Shown here: positions 1 through 7,865 of the stretch, one piece after another
Layout of the letters: each line of letters starts with the position of its first letter
How positions within the stretch are numbered: position 1 is the stretch's first letter
Assembly: GCA_945865625.1 (NCBI GenBank)
Contig: CAMBFD010000011.1
Span: 1 to 44,582, forward strand
DNA length: 44,582 nt
Reading direction: 5' to 3'
Source of the DNA: Chitinophaga pinensis
GTDB lineage: Bacteria > Bacteroidota > Bacteroidia > NS11-12g > UBA955
The notes under the pieces: model-generated
Database searches by the model: none
Told to the model about the DNA's origin: nothing
The model's input: only the letters and a program-made list of their open reading frames with translations
Program-made: the position numbers and the translations under genes

Positions 1-12
1 ATAATTAATTTT

Positions 13-777
13 TTACAAATCGTGGAACACTAAATCTGTTCCATCAAATTTTACGTACCCTCCACCCGAAAACCACTCACCAAGGTTGATGTATCTCGAT
101 TTTTGACGAGAATCGTTTTGAGTTGCCAAATTTGAATTTTCAAGTTCTATGTTGATTTTCAAATGTCTATGGCCAAAAATGAAGAAATCTATCGCCTGAG
201 ATTTTAAAATTTCCAGACAATACTGTGTAAGGTATTCATTATTATCTTCTTGATACGTTTTTTCCCACTCGGGTTGAGCCAATCTGCTTTTCTTGCTAAA
301 TCCGGTTGCCAACTTAAATGCAAAATTTGGGTGTAGCCTTTCAAACAAAAATTGATTGATTGGAGAGAGAAAAATTTTCTTTAAAAATTTATAACCATTG
401 TCTCCCGGTCCCAAACCATCACCGTGATGAAGATAAAAAGTTTTATTGCCAAATTTTTTAATCATGGGATCTTTAAAAATAACAACGCCACATTCTTCTT
501 CCAAATATGACCGCATCCACAAATCATGATTTCCCACGCAAACGAAAATTTTAATTCCTTTATCAGTAAGTTCTGCAAGTTTTCCTAAAAAACGAACATA
601 ACCACGTGGAACAACTGTTTTATATTCAAACCAAAAATCAAACAAATCGCCAAGTAAATAAATTTCAGTGGCATCAGTAGATATTTTATCCAGCCAATCA
701 CAAATCTTTTTCTCACGATTCCGACTCACCTCTCCTTGAGGCATTCCTAAGTGAAAATCGCTGGCAAAGTATATCAT
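13..777 (-). CDS. lpxH: UDP-2,3-diacylglucosamine pyrophosphatase (LpxH-like)
   Basis: Metallophosphoesterase of 254 residues that should hydrolyse UDP-2,3-diacylglucosamine to lipid X plus UMP in lipid A synthesis, at the inner face of the cytoplasmic membrane. Metal-site motifs are visible in order: DFH (D7, H9), GDLFDFW (D44), GNHD (N83, H84), HHGDG (H117-H118) and GHRH near residue 203. Length and motif order fit LpxH rather than a general phosphodiesterase. The ATG start is clear and only a few bases from an array of TTTAGGG-like heptamers that fills the gap to pheS upstream. The stop lies 12 nt from the window edge. Inside the gene, at 602-609, is a CCACGTGG core with only one parS-like arm. 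The assignment rests on family motifs; LpxG/LpxI-type alternatives do not share this fold and motif set. Confidence 0.85.
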   Translation of the reverse strand: MIYFASDFHLGMPQGEVSRNREKKICDWLDKISTDATEIYLLGDLFDFWFEYKTVVPRGYVRFLGKLAELTDKGIKIFVCVGNHDLWMRSYLEEECGVVIFKDPMIKKFGNKTFYLHHGDGLGPGDNGYKFLKKIFLSPINQFLFERLHPNFAFKLATGFSKKSRLAQPEWEKTYQEDNNEYLTQYCLEILKSQAIDFFIFGHRHLKINIELENSNLATQNDSRQKSRYINLGEWFSGGGYVKFDGTDLVFHDL

Positions 778-781
778 TTGA

Positions 782-840
782 TTTAGGGTTTAGAGTTTAA
801 TGTTTAGAGTTCTTTTTAATTTAGGGTTTAGTGTTTAGGG
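782..840 (-). repeat. Degenerate TTTAGGG heptamer array before lpxH
   Basis: Seven units of 7 nt on the + strand: TTTAGGG (782), TTTAGAG (789), TTTAATG (796), TTTAGAG (803), then after an interruption TTTAGGG (820), TTTAGTG (827), TTTAGGG (834). Seen from lpxH (minus strand) it is a CCCTAAA-type leader ending a few bases before the start codon. The remaining 841-885 is pyrimidine-rich with two TTCTAATC copies. A second array with the same variant units lies at 20119-20156, also just before a gene and in the same relative orientation. Confidence 0.75.
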
Positions 841-890
841 TTTTTTATTCCCTTTAATCTCTCTAACCCTTCTAATCTTTCTAATCTAAT

Positions 891-1901
891 TTATAAGCCT
901 TTAAATTGCCCCAACATCCTTGTATCATTCACAAATAAATCACGAATATCGTGAATTCCATACTTTAACATGGTAATTCTGTCAATTCCCATCCCAAATG
1001 CGAAACCAGTATAGATCTCAGGATCAATATTACAGGCTTTTAACACATTCGGATGAACCATTCCACAACCAAGTACCTCTAACCATCCGGTACCCTTTGT
1101 GAGACGTTTATTTTCTTCAGTTTCTATACCTGCCCAAATATCCATTTCTGCACTAGGTTCTGTAAAAGGAAAATAACTCGATCTAAATCTAATTTTTATT
1201 CCCTCACCAAAAAACTGCTGTACAAAATAATATAAAGTTTGTTTTAAATCAGCGAAGGTTACGTTTTTATCGACGTAAAGTCCCTCAATTTGATGAAAGA
1301 AACAATTACTTCTCGAACTCACAGCTTCGTTTCTATAAACCCTTCCAGGCATTACCAAGCGGAAAGGAGGTTCATTGTGTTCCATTTCCCTAATTTGCAC
1401 GCTGCTTGTATGCGTTCTTAATACATTTTCACCAATGAAAAAAGTATCCTGCATGTCTCTTGCTGGGTGATCTTCTGCAAAATTTAATGCACCAAAATTA
1501 TGTTGATCATCTTCAATTTCAGGTCCCTCAGCCAAATCAAATCCCAAAGAATGAAAAATATCAACCAATTCGTTTTCTACGATTTTCAGAGGATGAAAAC
1601 TACCAAACTCATTTTGATAAACTGGTAAAGTTGTATCGATTTTACCAGATAACGAATCTTGACTACTTTCAAATTCCTCTTTGCAAAGATTAAATTTTTC
1701 TTCAGCTGTGCTTTTTAAAATATTCAAAGGTTTACCAATATCCCTTTTTTCAATTCCTGGCAATTCTTTAAACACATCAAACAATTCAGAAATACTTCCC
1801 TTGCGGCTTAAAAATTTTAAGCGATAGGTTTCCAAAGCTTCTGGACTATCGATTTGATAATCGTTTACTTCTGTTGTTATCTCTTGTATTTTCTGAATCA
1901 T
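891..1901 (-). CDS. pheS: Phenylalanyl-tRNA synthetase alpha subunit
   Basis: Class II aminoacyl-tRNA synthetase alpha subunit, 336 residues, which pairs with PheT to charge tRNA-Phe in the cytoplasm. The N-terminal ~90 residues form the tRNA-binding coiled-coil arm. Class II motifs follow: THTSSVQ, then GRVYRNEAVSSRS with the following FHQIEGL (motif 2), and GFAFGMGIDRITMLKYGI near the C-terminus (motif 3). Length is normal for bacterial PheS. pheT is not adjacent; downstream is lpxH, upstream is a 391-bp AT-rich gap. A perfect -7 element (TAGATTTG on the minus strand, 1907-1914) ends only 5 nt before the ATG. Confidence 0.96.
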   Translation of the reverse strand: MIQKIQEITTEVNDYQIDSPEALETYRLKFLSRKGSISELFDVFKELPGIEKRDIGKPLNILKSTAEEKFNLCKEEFESSQDSLSGKIDTTLPVYQNEFGSFHPLKIVENELVDIFHSLGFDLAEGPEIEDDQHNFGALNFAEDHPARDMQDTFFIGENVLRTHTSSVQIREMEHNEPPFRLVMPGRVYRNEAVSSRSNCFFHQIEGLYVDKNVTFADLKQTLYYFVQQFFGEGIKIRFRSSYFPFTEPSAEMDIWAGIETEENKRLTKGTGWLEVLGCGMVHPNVLKACNIDPEIYTGFAFGMGIDRITMLKYGIHDIRDLFVNDTRMLGQFKGL

Positions 1902-1906
1902 ACTTG

Positions 1907-1914
1907 CAAATCTA
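1907..1914 (-). promoter_or_regulatory. -7 promoter element of pheS
   Basis: On the minus strand this reads TAGATTTG, a full match to the Bacteroidota consensus TAnnTTTG, 5 nt from the pheS start codon. No convincing TTTG (-33) element lies 19-23 nt upstream. If used, the transcript would start at or near the start codon. Confidence 0.45.
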
Positions 1915-2023
1915 ATATTCCCATTTGATGATTGTAAATTTTTCTCTATTTGGTTTTCCCCAGCCCCAAAGTATTATTTAATACCTTTCATTTAAATATA
2001 TTAAGTATTATATATTATAGCTG

Positions 2024-2032
2024 TGTGGATAA
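2024..2032 (-). other. Perfect consensus DnaA box
   Basis: TGTGGATAA on the + strand is the complement of TTATCCACA, the strict DnaA box. On the minus strand the box is followed within three bases by a CTATAATATATAATAC tract, an easily melted sequence. Only one strict box is present in the gap, so functional status is uncertain. Confidence 0.45.
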
Positions 2033-2292
2033 GAGGATAACTCTTAAATTTATTTTTTTAATCTCTTTTATTATTTAATTAATCTCTTTATTTTCAATGA
2101 ATTAATGGTTTTTTGTAGCTTTCTCATTTGCCATTATTTTCTCATTTTCATTGATACTTTTGGACATTGAATCTCTATAATGTAGGTGATAGGTATGTAT
2201 CAATTCACACGATTGAATTTGGATATTTTGGTACTTTTTGTTTCGCACTTTATTCTATTCTTATTCTATACTTTTTCAGTGTTTATTTGCCA

Positions 2293-3741
2293 TTAATCAA
2301 CAAGAATTGTGTTGTCTAATTTATGATTTACGACAGTTTCTTTCATATATTCTAATATACTTTCATAAATGATCCCATTATTTGATTGATATATGTCAAT
2401 TTCATTGTTTTGATTACTGTCATCCCATATAATATAACGGTAAATGCCGTTTTCTAAAATTATTTTATTTTCTTTTTTATTTAAAGTAAATGTATATTGA
2501 GCTTTTTTATCGTTGATGAATTTTATCTTGTATGATTTTGTAGAATCCTCCTTTATTTTAATTAAGGTTAGACCTAATTTAATTTTAATTCTTTTGTAAA
2601 TACTATCTCTTTTATTTTGGCTATATCCTTCTGTATTGAATTTGATAGTTGCATTTTGAAGAATGTCGTTATATGGAGTGTACTTATAGATACTTTGTTT
2701 TATTTTTCTATTCCTTGCTGTATTTTTAACTCCGTTCTCGATTTCTTGAATCGTTGGAACTTTAAATTCTTTGCTTACTATTTTTTTATAAAATTGTCCT
2801 AAGCAAATTTCATATTCTATGAGTGTGTCCTTGTCAAATATTCCAATTTTAGGTATGATTGCTCCCTTTTCAGAAATTTCAATTTTACTTTGAATGATTT
2901 TAACATTACCTAAAGATGAATTTATTTGTTGATCAATGTAATTTGTATCATTTATTCTAATCATCATAGTATCGTGATGATGAATGATAAATATATTTTC
3001 TTTTTGTATTTCTGCATCAATGAAATATTTTGGAATTAGCGTATATACGGCTATACTGTCTTTTTGATTGATATACCTTTTAATTTCCTTTTGTACTGGA
3101 GGATACAAGTAAATAGTGCTGGTATCTTTCAATGTATCGCTATAACCTAAAAGTTTACTGTCGTTTAATTCAATAATGTTGTATTCTTCTTGTATATCAT
3201 ATTTATCGTTGTTATTGATGTCATTGAAAATATAAAAATTTTGGTTTGTTTTTTTTAATCCTCCGTAACTGAGTATGTTTTTTTCCGTGTTATCTGCAAA
3301 ATAATAAAAGCTGTCAATCAGAGAATATGATTTTATTTTATCTTTTGAGGGATTAGAGCTTTTATAGCGAAGGATATACTTTAAACTGTCTGCTCCCAAT
3401 ATAACAAATGGATACTTTCCAGGATTGTTTTCATTTACATCTGTAATCATATCGCTTAAAGAAAAAGCATTGGTGGTCTTTGGAACCTTGAATTGAATTG
3501 TATTTCTATATTTGGTTATTTCTATGTTTTTTTTGTTTGTTATAGGGCTTAAAGCAATGCTTCCTTTGATATTTATATTTTCGTCGAAGATGACGGTAAT
3601 GTTTCTTTCTCCTTGGAGTTCAATGATTTTAACTTTTTGGAGGATAGGGGGTTTTATATCTTTATCGCCTCCTGTTGGCCCTACGGGATTGGCGCATCTG
3701 ACAAAAATTAGAATGATAAAGGATATGAGTATTTTTTTCAT
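2293..3741 (-). CDS. Ig-like-domain lipoprotein (Bacteroidota surface family)
   Basis: Predicted lipoprotein of 482 residues. A short hydrophobic signal ends in FVRC (Cys at ~16), followed by the family hallmark NPVGPTGGDKD and a prolyl stretch. An N-terminal Big_5/SbsA-type Ig-like domain follows (approx. 25-115; the ITVIFDENI and ALSP motifs are typical). The rest has repeated DTL/DSI and NDINNNDKYD-like loops seen in this family. The function is unknown; it probably sits at the outer membrane or periplasmic face. The start codon overlaps the mnmG stop (3738-3741, ATGA), so it is translated from the mnmG transcript. Notably AT- and Ile/Lys/Asn-rich compared with neighbours. Confidence 0.75.
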   Translation of the reverse strand: MKKILISFIILIFVRCANPVGPTGGDKDIKPPILQKVKIIELQGERNITVIFDENINIKGSIALSPITNKKNIEITKYRNTIQFKVPKTTNAFSLSDMITDVNENNPGKYPFVILGADSLKYILRYKSSNPSKDKIKSYSLIDSFYYFADNTEKNILSYGGLKKTNQNFYIFNDINNNDKYDIQEEYNIIELNDSKLLGYSDTLKDTSTIYLYPPVQKEIKRYINQKDSIAVYTLIPKYFIDAEIQKENIFIIHHHDTMMIRINDTNYIDQQINSSLGNVKIIQSKIEISEKGAIIPKIGIFDKDTLIEYEICLGQFYKKIVSKEFKVPTIQEIENGVKNTARNRKIKQSIYKYTPYNDILQNATIKFNTEGYSQNKRDSIYKRIKIKLGLTLIKIKEDSTKSYKIKFINDKKAQYTFTLNKKENKIILENGIYRYIIWDDSNQNNEIDIYQSNNGIIYESILEYMKETVVNHKLDNTILVD

Positions 3742-5594
3742 CGCCCGAAGTGAATTAACAATACAGAAATATCTGATGGAGATACACCACTAATTCTTTT
3801 TGCCTGTGCAATTGTTGCTGGTTGTATTTTCTTTAATTTTTCTCTAGCCTCCATACTCATTGATTGCAATTTAGAATAATCGAAATTTTGTGGGATTTTT
3901 ATATTTTCCAATCGGTTAAGTTTTTCTGCCTGTTCTTTCTCTCTTTCTATATATGTACTGTATTTTAAATAGATTTCAGCTCTTTGGATTGATTCTTCCT
4001 CGTATTGAGAAATGCCTTCGAAGGTTGGTATTTTTTGAATATCTGTTATTGTAACCTCGGGCCTGAGGAGTATTTTTTGAGCTTTTGTCTTTTCTATGAT
4101 GGCAGAAGTTAATTGCGGTAGATATTTTTCTCCCTCTGCCATGTTGATGCTTTCTTTTGCCAATAGCTGAGTGATGGTTGACGCCTCATAATTAATTTTA
4201 TTGAGTCGCTCTACTCTGTGCGATTCTGCAAGCCCAATTTGTATTCCGATTGGTGTAAGTCGTTCATCTGCATTGTCTTGTCTAAGAGATATTCTGTATT
4301 CGGCTCTAGAGGTGAACATCCTATAAGGTTCGTCGGTACCTTTATTGATGAGGTCATCTATGAGCACACCTATGTATGCTTGATCTCTACCTAATACAAG
4401 TGGCTCTTTTTCATTGGCTTTGGCATGGGCGTTTATTCCAGCCATGAGTCCTTGAGCCGCTGCTTCTTCATATCCCGTGGTACCATTGATTTGTCCTGCG
4501 AAGAACAAATTCTCTATTGCTTTCGTTTCTAATGTTGCTTTAAGTTGGGTTGGTTGAAAAAAGTCATATTCAATGGCATACCCTGGCCTAAAGATTTTGG
4601 CATTTTCGAATCCTGGTATTTGTTGCATGGCCCTAATTTGAATTTCATCGGGTAGCGATGTGCTAAAACCGTTAACATAGATTTCAATTGTGTTCCAACC
4701 TTCGGGCTCTACAAAAATTTGATGTCTTTCTCTTTCCGCAAAACGATTTATTTTATCTTCTATACTTGGACAATATCTTGGCCCAAGGCCTTGTATGCTT
4801 CCATTGTACATTGGACTGTCTTCAAATCCTTCTCTTAATATATTGTGTACCCTATCGTTGGTGTAGGTGATATGACAGCTTCGTTGGTTTTTAAGTGGCA
4901 GTGTTTCAGTCGAATAGGAAAATTTTGAAGGATTTTCATCGCCAGCTTGTTCTTCCATTTTGGTGTAGTTGAGTGACCTGCCGTCGACCCTTGGAGGTGT
5001 ACCGGTTTTCATTCTACCTGAAATCAAACCGAGAGATTCTAATTGAGCGGTGATGCCGGTTGCGCTTTTTTCAGCCATTCTGCCGCCACCAAATTGTTTT
5101 CGTCCGATATGAATGATACCATTTAAGAATGTACCAGCGGTTAGAACGACAGTTTTTGAGCTGAATTTTGCTCCCATTCCACAGATGACCCCGGTAACTT
5201 TATTGTTTTGTGTGGTGATTTCGGTGACTGAATCCTGAAAAAAATCGACATTTAGATTCGCTTCCAGAGCCAAGCGCCATTCTTCAGAGAATCGCATTCT
5301 ATCGCTTTGGGCTCGAGGGCTCCACATTGCAATTCCTTTACTTCTATTGAGCATTCGAAATTGTATCATTGTTTTATCGGTAATGATGCCCGACATTCCT
5401 CCAAGTGCGTCAATTTCACGGATAATTTGTCCCTTTGCCACGCCACCCATGGCCGGATTACAACTCATTTTGGCAATGGTTTCCATATTCATTGTAATGA
5501 TTAGGACTTTACTTCCCATTTTCGCAGCGGCATTAGCGGCTTCGCAACCAGCATGTCCTGCTCCAACTACTATGACGTCGTATGTTTGATTCAT
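3738..5594 (-). CDS. mnmG: tRNA uridine-5-carboxymethylaminomethyl modification enzyme MnmG (GidA)
   Basis: FAD-dependent enzyme, 618 residues, which with MnmE places the (carboxymethyl)aminomethyl group on wobble U34 of certain tRNAs. Visible features: N-terminal FAD-binding GAGHAGCEAA (11-20), MSCNPAMGGVAKG with its conserved Cys (~44-56), GTGYEEAAAQG late in the FAD domain, and the C-terminal helical domain ending GVSPSDIS. Length matches the family (~620-630). A TATCTTTG -7 element lies at 5628-5635 and a parS-like palindrome lies in the leader at 5600-5615. The gene shares its mRNA with the downstream lipoprotein gene (4-bp overlap). Confidence 0.97.
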   Translation of the reverse strand: MNQTYDVIVVGAGHAGCEAANAAAKMGSKVLIITMNMETIAKMSCNPAMGGVAKGQIIREIDALGGMSGIITDKTMIQFRMLNRSKGIAMWSPRAQSDRMRFSEEWRLALEANLNVDFFQDSVTEITTQNNKVTGVICGMGAKFSSKTVVLTAGTFLNGIIHIGRKQFGGGRMAEKSATGITAQLESLGLISGRMKTGTPPRVDGRSLNYTKMEEQAGDENPSKFSYSTETLPLKNQRSCHITYTNDRVHNILREGFEDSPMYNGSIQGLGPRYCPSIEDKINRFAERERHQIFVEPEGWNTIEIYVNGFSTSLPDEIQIRAMQQIPGFENAKIFRPGYAIEYDFFQPTQLKATLETKAIENLFFAGQINGTTGYEEAAAQGLMAGINAHAKANEKEPLVLGRDQAYIGVLIDDLINKGTDEPYRMFTSRAEYRISLRQDNADERLTPIGIQIGLAESHRVERLNKINYEASTITQLLAKESINMAEGEKYLPQLTSAIIEKTKAQKILLRPEVTITDIQKIPTFEGISQYEEESIQRAEIYLKYSTYIEREKEQAEKLNRLENIKIPQNFDYSKLQSMSMEAREKLKKIQPATIAQAKRISGVSPSDISVLLIHFGR

Positions 5595-5599
5595 GTTAT

Positions 5600-5615
5600 T
5601 GTTTCACGTGAAACG
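5600..5615. other. parS-like ParB-binding palindrome (site 1)
   Basis: TGTTTCACGTGAAACG: a perfect 14-bp palindrome (5601-5614) that differs from the broad bacterial parS consensus TGTTTCACGTGAAACA only at the last base. It lies between the -7 element and start codon of mnmG. parA/parB are not in the window. Chance occurrence of such a long perfect match is very low. Confidence 0.8.
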
Positions 5616-5627
5616 TTTTTGTTTTTA

Positions 5628-5635
5628 CAAAGATA
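5628..5635 (-). promoter_or_regulatory. -7 promoter element of mnmG
   Basis: Minus strand TATCTTTG, a perfect TAnnTTTG match. Predicted transcription start is near 5621, giving a leader of about 27 nt that contains the parS-like palindrome. No good -33 TTTG is visible. Confidence 0.5.
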
Positions 5636-5679
5636 ATGAGAGGGTAGAGGCTAATAAAATTTTAAAAATGCACACTTGT

Positions 5680-6117
5680 TTATTGTGATATGCCATGGTA
5701 AATTTCGATTGATTTGTTTTCCGCGTCACGTATTTTTTGACTGTCGATTTCTGATTTGTCTTTATATCCCATAAGGTGTAGCACCCCGTGCGAGATGACA
5801 CGAATAAGCTCATCCTCGTTGCTACAATTGAATTTCTTGGCATTTTCTTGTATGCGGTCCACAGATATATAGATTTCTCCATCGATACTTGCTTCAGTAT
5901 CAGACAAATCGAAGGTTATAATGTCGGTATAATCGTAGTGTTGCAAATGTGACTGATTGATTTCGAGTAATTCTTCGTCGGACATGAAGATATAACAGAT
6001 GTTTTGAATAATATATCCGTGGTTTTCAGCGATGCTTTCGAGCATTTGGCGGATGCTTTTGCGCTGTATGCCATTGATGAATCGTGATTTTCCGAGAAAT
6101 TGTATGTAGTGCGACAT
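5680..6117 (-). CDS. ybeY: Endoribonuclease YbeY (16S rRNA maturation)
   Basis: UPF0054 metal-dependent endoribonuclease, 145 residues, active in 16S rRNA 3' end maturation and ribosome quality control. The zinc motif is seen as ISHGVLHLMGYKDKSE: two histidines are present, but the position of the usual third His (HGxLHLxGYDH) is an Asp. I recall the GYKDK form as common in Bacteroidota, so this is probably lineage-typical and not a defect. The N-terminal part contains the expected DYTDIITFD and GEIYIS strands. Last gene of the M16 operon; its ATG overlaps the previous stop by one base (TAATG at 6117). Confidence 0.92.
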   Translation of the reverse strand: MSHYIQFLGKSRFINGIQRKSIRQMLESIAENHGYIIQNICYIFMSDEELLEINQSHLQHYDYTDIITFDLSDTEASIDGEIYISVDRIQENAKKFNCSNEDELIRVISHGVLHLMGYKDKSEIDSQKIRDAENKSIEIYHGISQ

Positions 6118-7865
6118 TAGTTTATGATCGTAATTGTTCCTTGGTATATTTCTCTTTTGTTTCTGAACTCTGCTTCGATGACATATATATAGATGCCTGT
6201 TAAGCAGATTTCTCCTTTGTAGGTTCCATCCCAGCCGATGATTGCGTCTCCTTTAAAGATGATTTCGCCCCAGCGATTGTAAATTTGCATCGATGCTTGT
6301 CCTACTGAAATGGCGGGATTGCTGATTTTGAAGATGGGATTAACGCCACTGGGATTGAATCCCGAGGGTATGAGGGTTGTGTCTTTGGCGGAGGTATCGA
6401 ACCCTAGGTCGATATTGATCTCATTTGAATGGCTCCAAGCCTTGTTGCTGGGGTTGGGAGATGGAATACCTTCAATGCGGTATCGTTGAATTCCGTATCC
6501 TTGACCACTGAGAATGTAAGAAGTGGATGGCGTGTTTCCAATGGTGTTCCACGTGGAACCATTCCATTTTTGGATGTTATAAGCTACAGATTTTCCTTCA
6601 TTAAGCCATCCATTGTATGGATTCCACAATAGATTTTTAGGAGTACCTTCTTGTAATAAAAGATTGTGATGGATGGTGGTGCTGTCGGCTTTATTTCCGC
6701 AAGTATTGAACCTAATTAATTTATAGTCAATGATTTGAGTGCTTGTGTTTGCTAAATTATAGAGGTAAACGTCGGTACCGATTCCTGGTTTGTACGATTT
6801 TAGAAGCGACCAATTTAAAACCGGATTTTTGACATACAAACAAGCACTATCGAAGGCCGACCATACTGCGTGAATCTGAATTTCATTGGCGTTTTCTACG
6901 GTGACTTTGTCGATATTTGTTTTTGTCACGGGAATGGGAAAATCGGGCACATTGCCAATCACAATATTAGATGTTGATGTGATTTTACTGCCAATTTTTT
7001 TTGACCTTACGAAGTATGCAAAACTGGTGTTGAGGTAAGGCAGCGTGTACGTATATGATGTTGTTGTGCCTGATAATCGAATGCAATTGATTGTCTTATT
7101 CGTATTAATATCAACGACATACAAATAATTTGAATCTGTTTTCCATCCAACATACGGTGTCCAGTTAATGTTTATTTTTTTAATACATCTGTAATTTGTA
7201 GGAATTGAAACATTGAGCAGAATGGGTGAGTGGTAGGTGCTGATGAGTCCACCGTTTTTACAACTATCGAATGCTGCAATGGCCAACCGATTTCCAGTGG
7301 CAATAGGGTTGAAGGTAGCCAGTGTAAAATTATAGAAGATTACTTTTTGTTCATCGATAAGAATGTTGTTTCCCGTGGAAGGATCAACCCTGAATAAACT
7401 ATAACCCATAATGTCGGCATCGGGTGGCGTGGTCCAACCACCAATAACTTTCTGTGTGACCATGTCAATCGATACACTATCTGGTTCGACATACGACGGT
7501 GGAACATCGTCGATGAAGATAGCATTTGATTTAAAACTGTCAATTCCATTGCAAGCAAAATGAGAAGAAATATATATCTCCCATTTTTTCTTGTTTGAAA
7601 GCAATAAATTTATTGTATTTGTGTTAAGTGTGGTTGTTTGACCTAATAGTTGAAATGGATTTAGAATATCATCGCGACCATAAATGCGGTAATATTTGAA
7701 TGAATTGCAGGGGTCTGTTTCAGGTTTTAAATAGAGTGTAACCCAACCAGTTGTTTTATCCAAACAAGCCCTCATTAAATAAACAGGTTTCGTTAAACCG
7801 AATAAAGAAAAACTCATTCCAATTGAGAATACCATTGCAACAATATTTTTCTTTAACCCATTCAT
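6117..7865 (-). CDS. Secreted protein with gliding-motility (CHU_C) C-terminal domain
   Basis: Protein of 582 residues with an N-terminal signal peptide (KKNIVAMVFSIGMSFSLFG, about 5-25) and a C-terminal domain with the features of the gliding-motility-associated type B T9SS signal: GFNPSGVNPIFKI, then MQIYNRWGEIIF, GWDG, GEICLTGIYIYVIEA. The middle consists of fibronectin-like beta modules (for example PPDADIMGYSLFRVDP). Likely exported by T9SS to the cell surface or medium; target unknown. It sits between a pair of M16 peptidases and ybeY, with only 1-base contacts, so it is cotranscribed with them. A second parS-like palindrome lies inside its coding sequence at 6545-6560. Confidence 0.8.
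   Translation of the reverse strand: MNGLKKNIVAMVFSIGMSFSLFGLTKPVYLMRACLDKTTGWVTLYLKPETDPCNSFKYYRIYGRDDILNPFQLLGQTTTLNTNTINLLLSNKKKWEIYISSHFACNGIDSFKSNAIFIDDVPPSYVEPDSVSIDMVTQKVIGGWTTPPDADIMGYSLFRVDPSTGNNILIDEQKVIFYNFTLATFNPIATGNRLAIAAFDSCKNGGLISTYHSPILLNVSIPTNYRCIKKININWTPYVGWKTDSNYLYVVDINTNKTINCIRLSGTTTSYTYTLPYLNTSFAYFVRSKKIGSKITSTSNIVIGNVPDFPIPVTKTNIDKVTVENANEIQIHAVWSAFDSACLYVKNPVLNWSLLKSYKPGIGTDVYLYNLANTSTQIIDYKLIRFNTCGNKADSTTIHHNLLLQEGTPKNLLWNPYNGWLNEGKSVAYNIQKWNGSTWNTIGNTPSTSYILSGQGYGIQRYRIEGIPSPNPSNKAWSHSNEINIDLGFDTSAKDTTLIPSGFNPSGVNPIFKISNPAISVGQASMQIYNRWGEIIFKGDAIIGWDGTYKGEICLTGIYIYVIEAEFRNKREIYQGTITIIN
6545..6560. other. parS-like ParB-binding palindrome (site 2)
   Basis: TGTTCCACGTGGAACC: perfect 14-bp palindrome (6546-6559) that agrees with parS forms of the TGTTCCACGTGGAAC type known from Pseudomonas. 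It is inside the coding sequence of the CHU_C-domain protein and 945 bp from site 1. Centromere sites inside genes are common for ParB systems. Confidence 0.75.

Larger units (their letters stand above)
1902..2292. other. 391-bp AT-rich non-coding gap with a DnaA box
   Basis: No plausible gene on either strand. It contains one perfect DnaA box (TGTGGATAA at 2024-2032, i.e. TTATCCACA on the minus strand) and a weaker GAGGATAA ten bases on. Next to the box is an almost pure A/T stretch (about 1990-2020) and further T-rich blocks with repeated AATCTCTTT (about 2060-2090). It could be a minor DnaA-binding or replication-related site, or simply the promoter region of pheS. Head-on transcription of the neighbouring genes argues against a main oriC here. 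Confidence 0.5.

Noticed and set aside
602-613. CCACGTGGAACA inside lpxH as a third parS site
   Set aside because: Only the right arm matches; about 4 mismatches in the left arm of the 16-mer, well below sites 1 and 2. It may be chance.
782-885. True eukaryotic-type telomere or contaminant junction
   Set aside because: Units are degenerate, only seven, and flanked on both sides by ordinary bacterial genes in one operon-like setting.
1902-2292. Main replication origin (oriC)
   Set aside because: Only one strict DnaA box, no dnaA/dnaN neighbours, and the genes to the right are transcribed toward it. Kept only as a DnaA-binding candidate.
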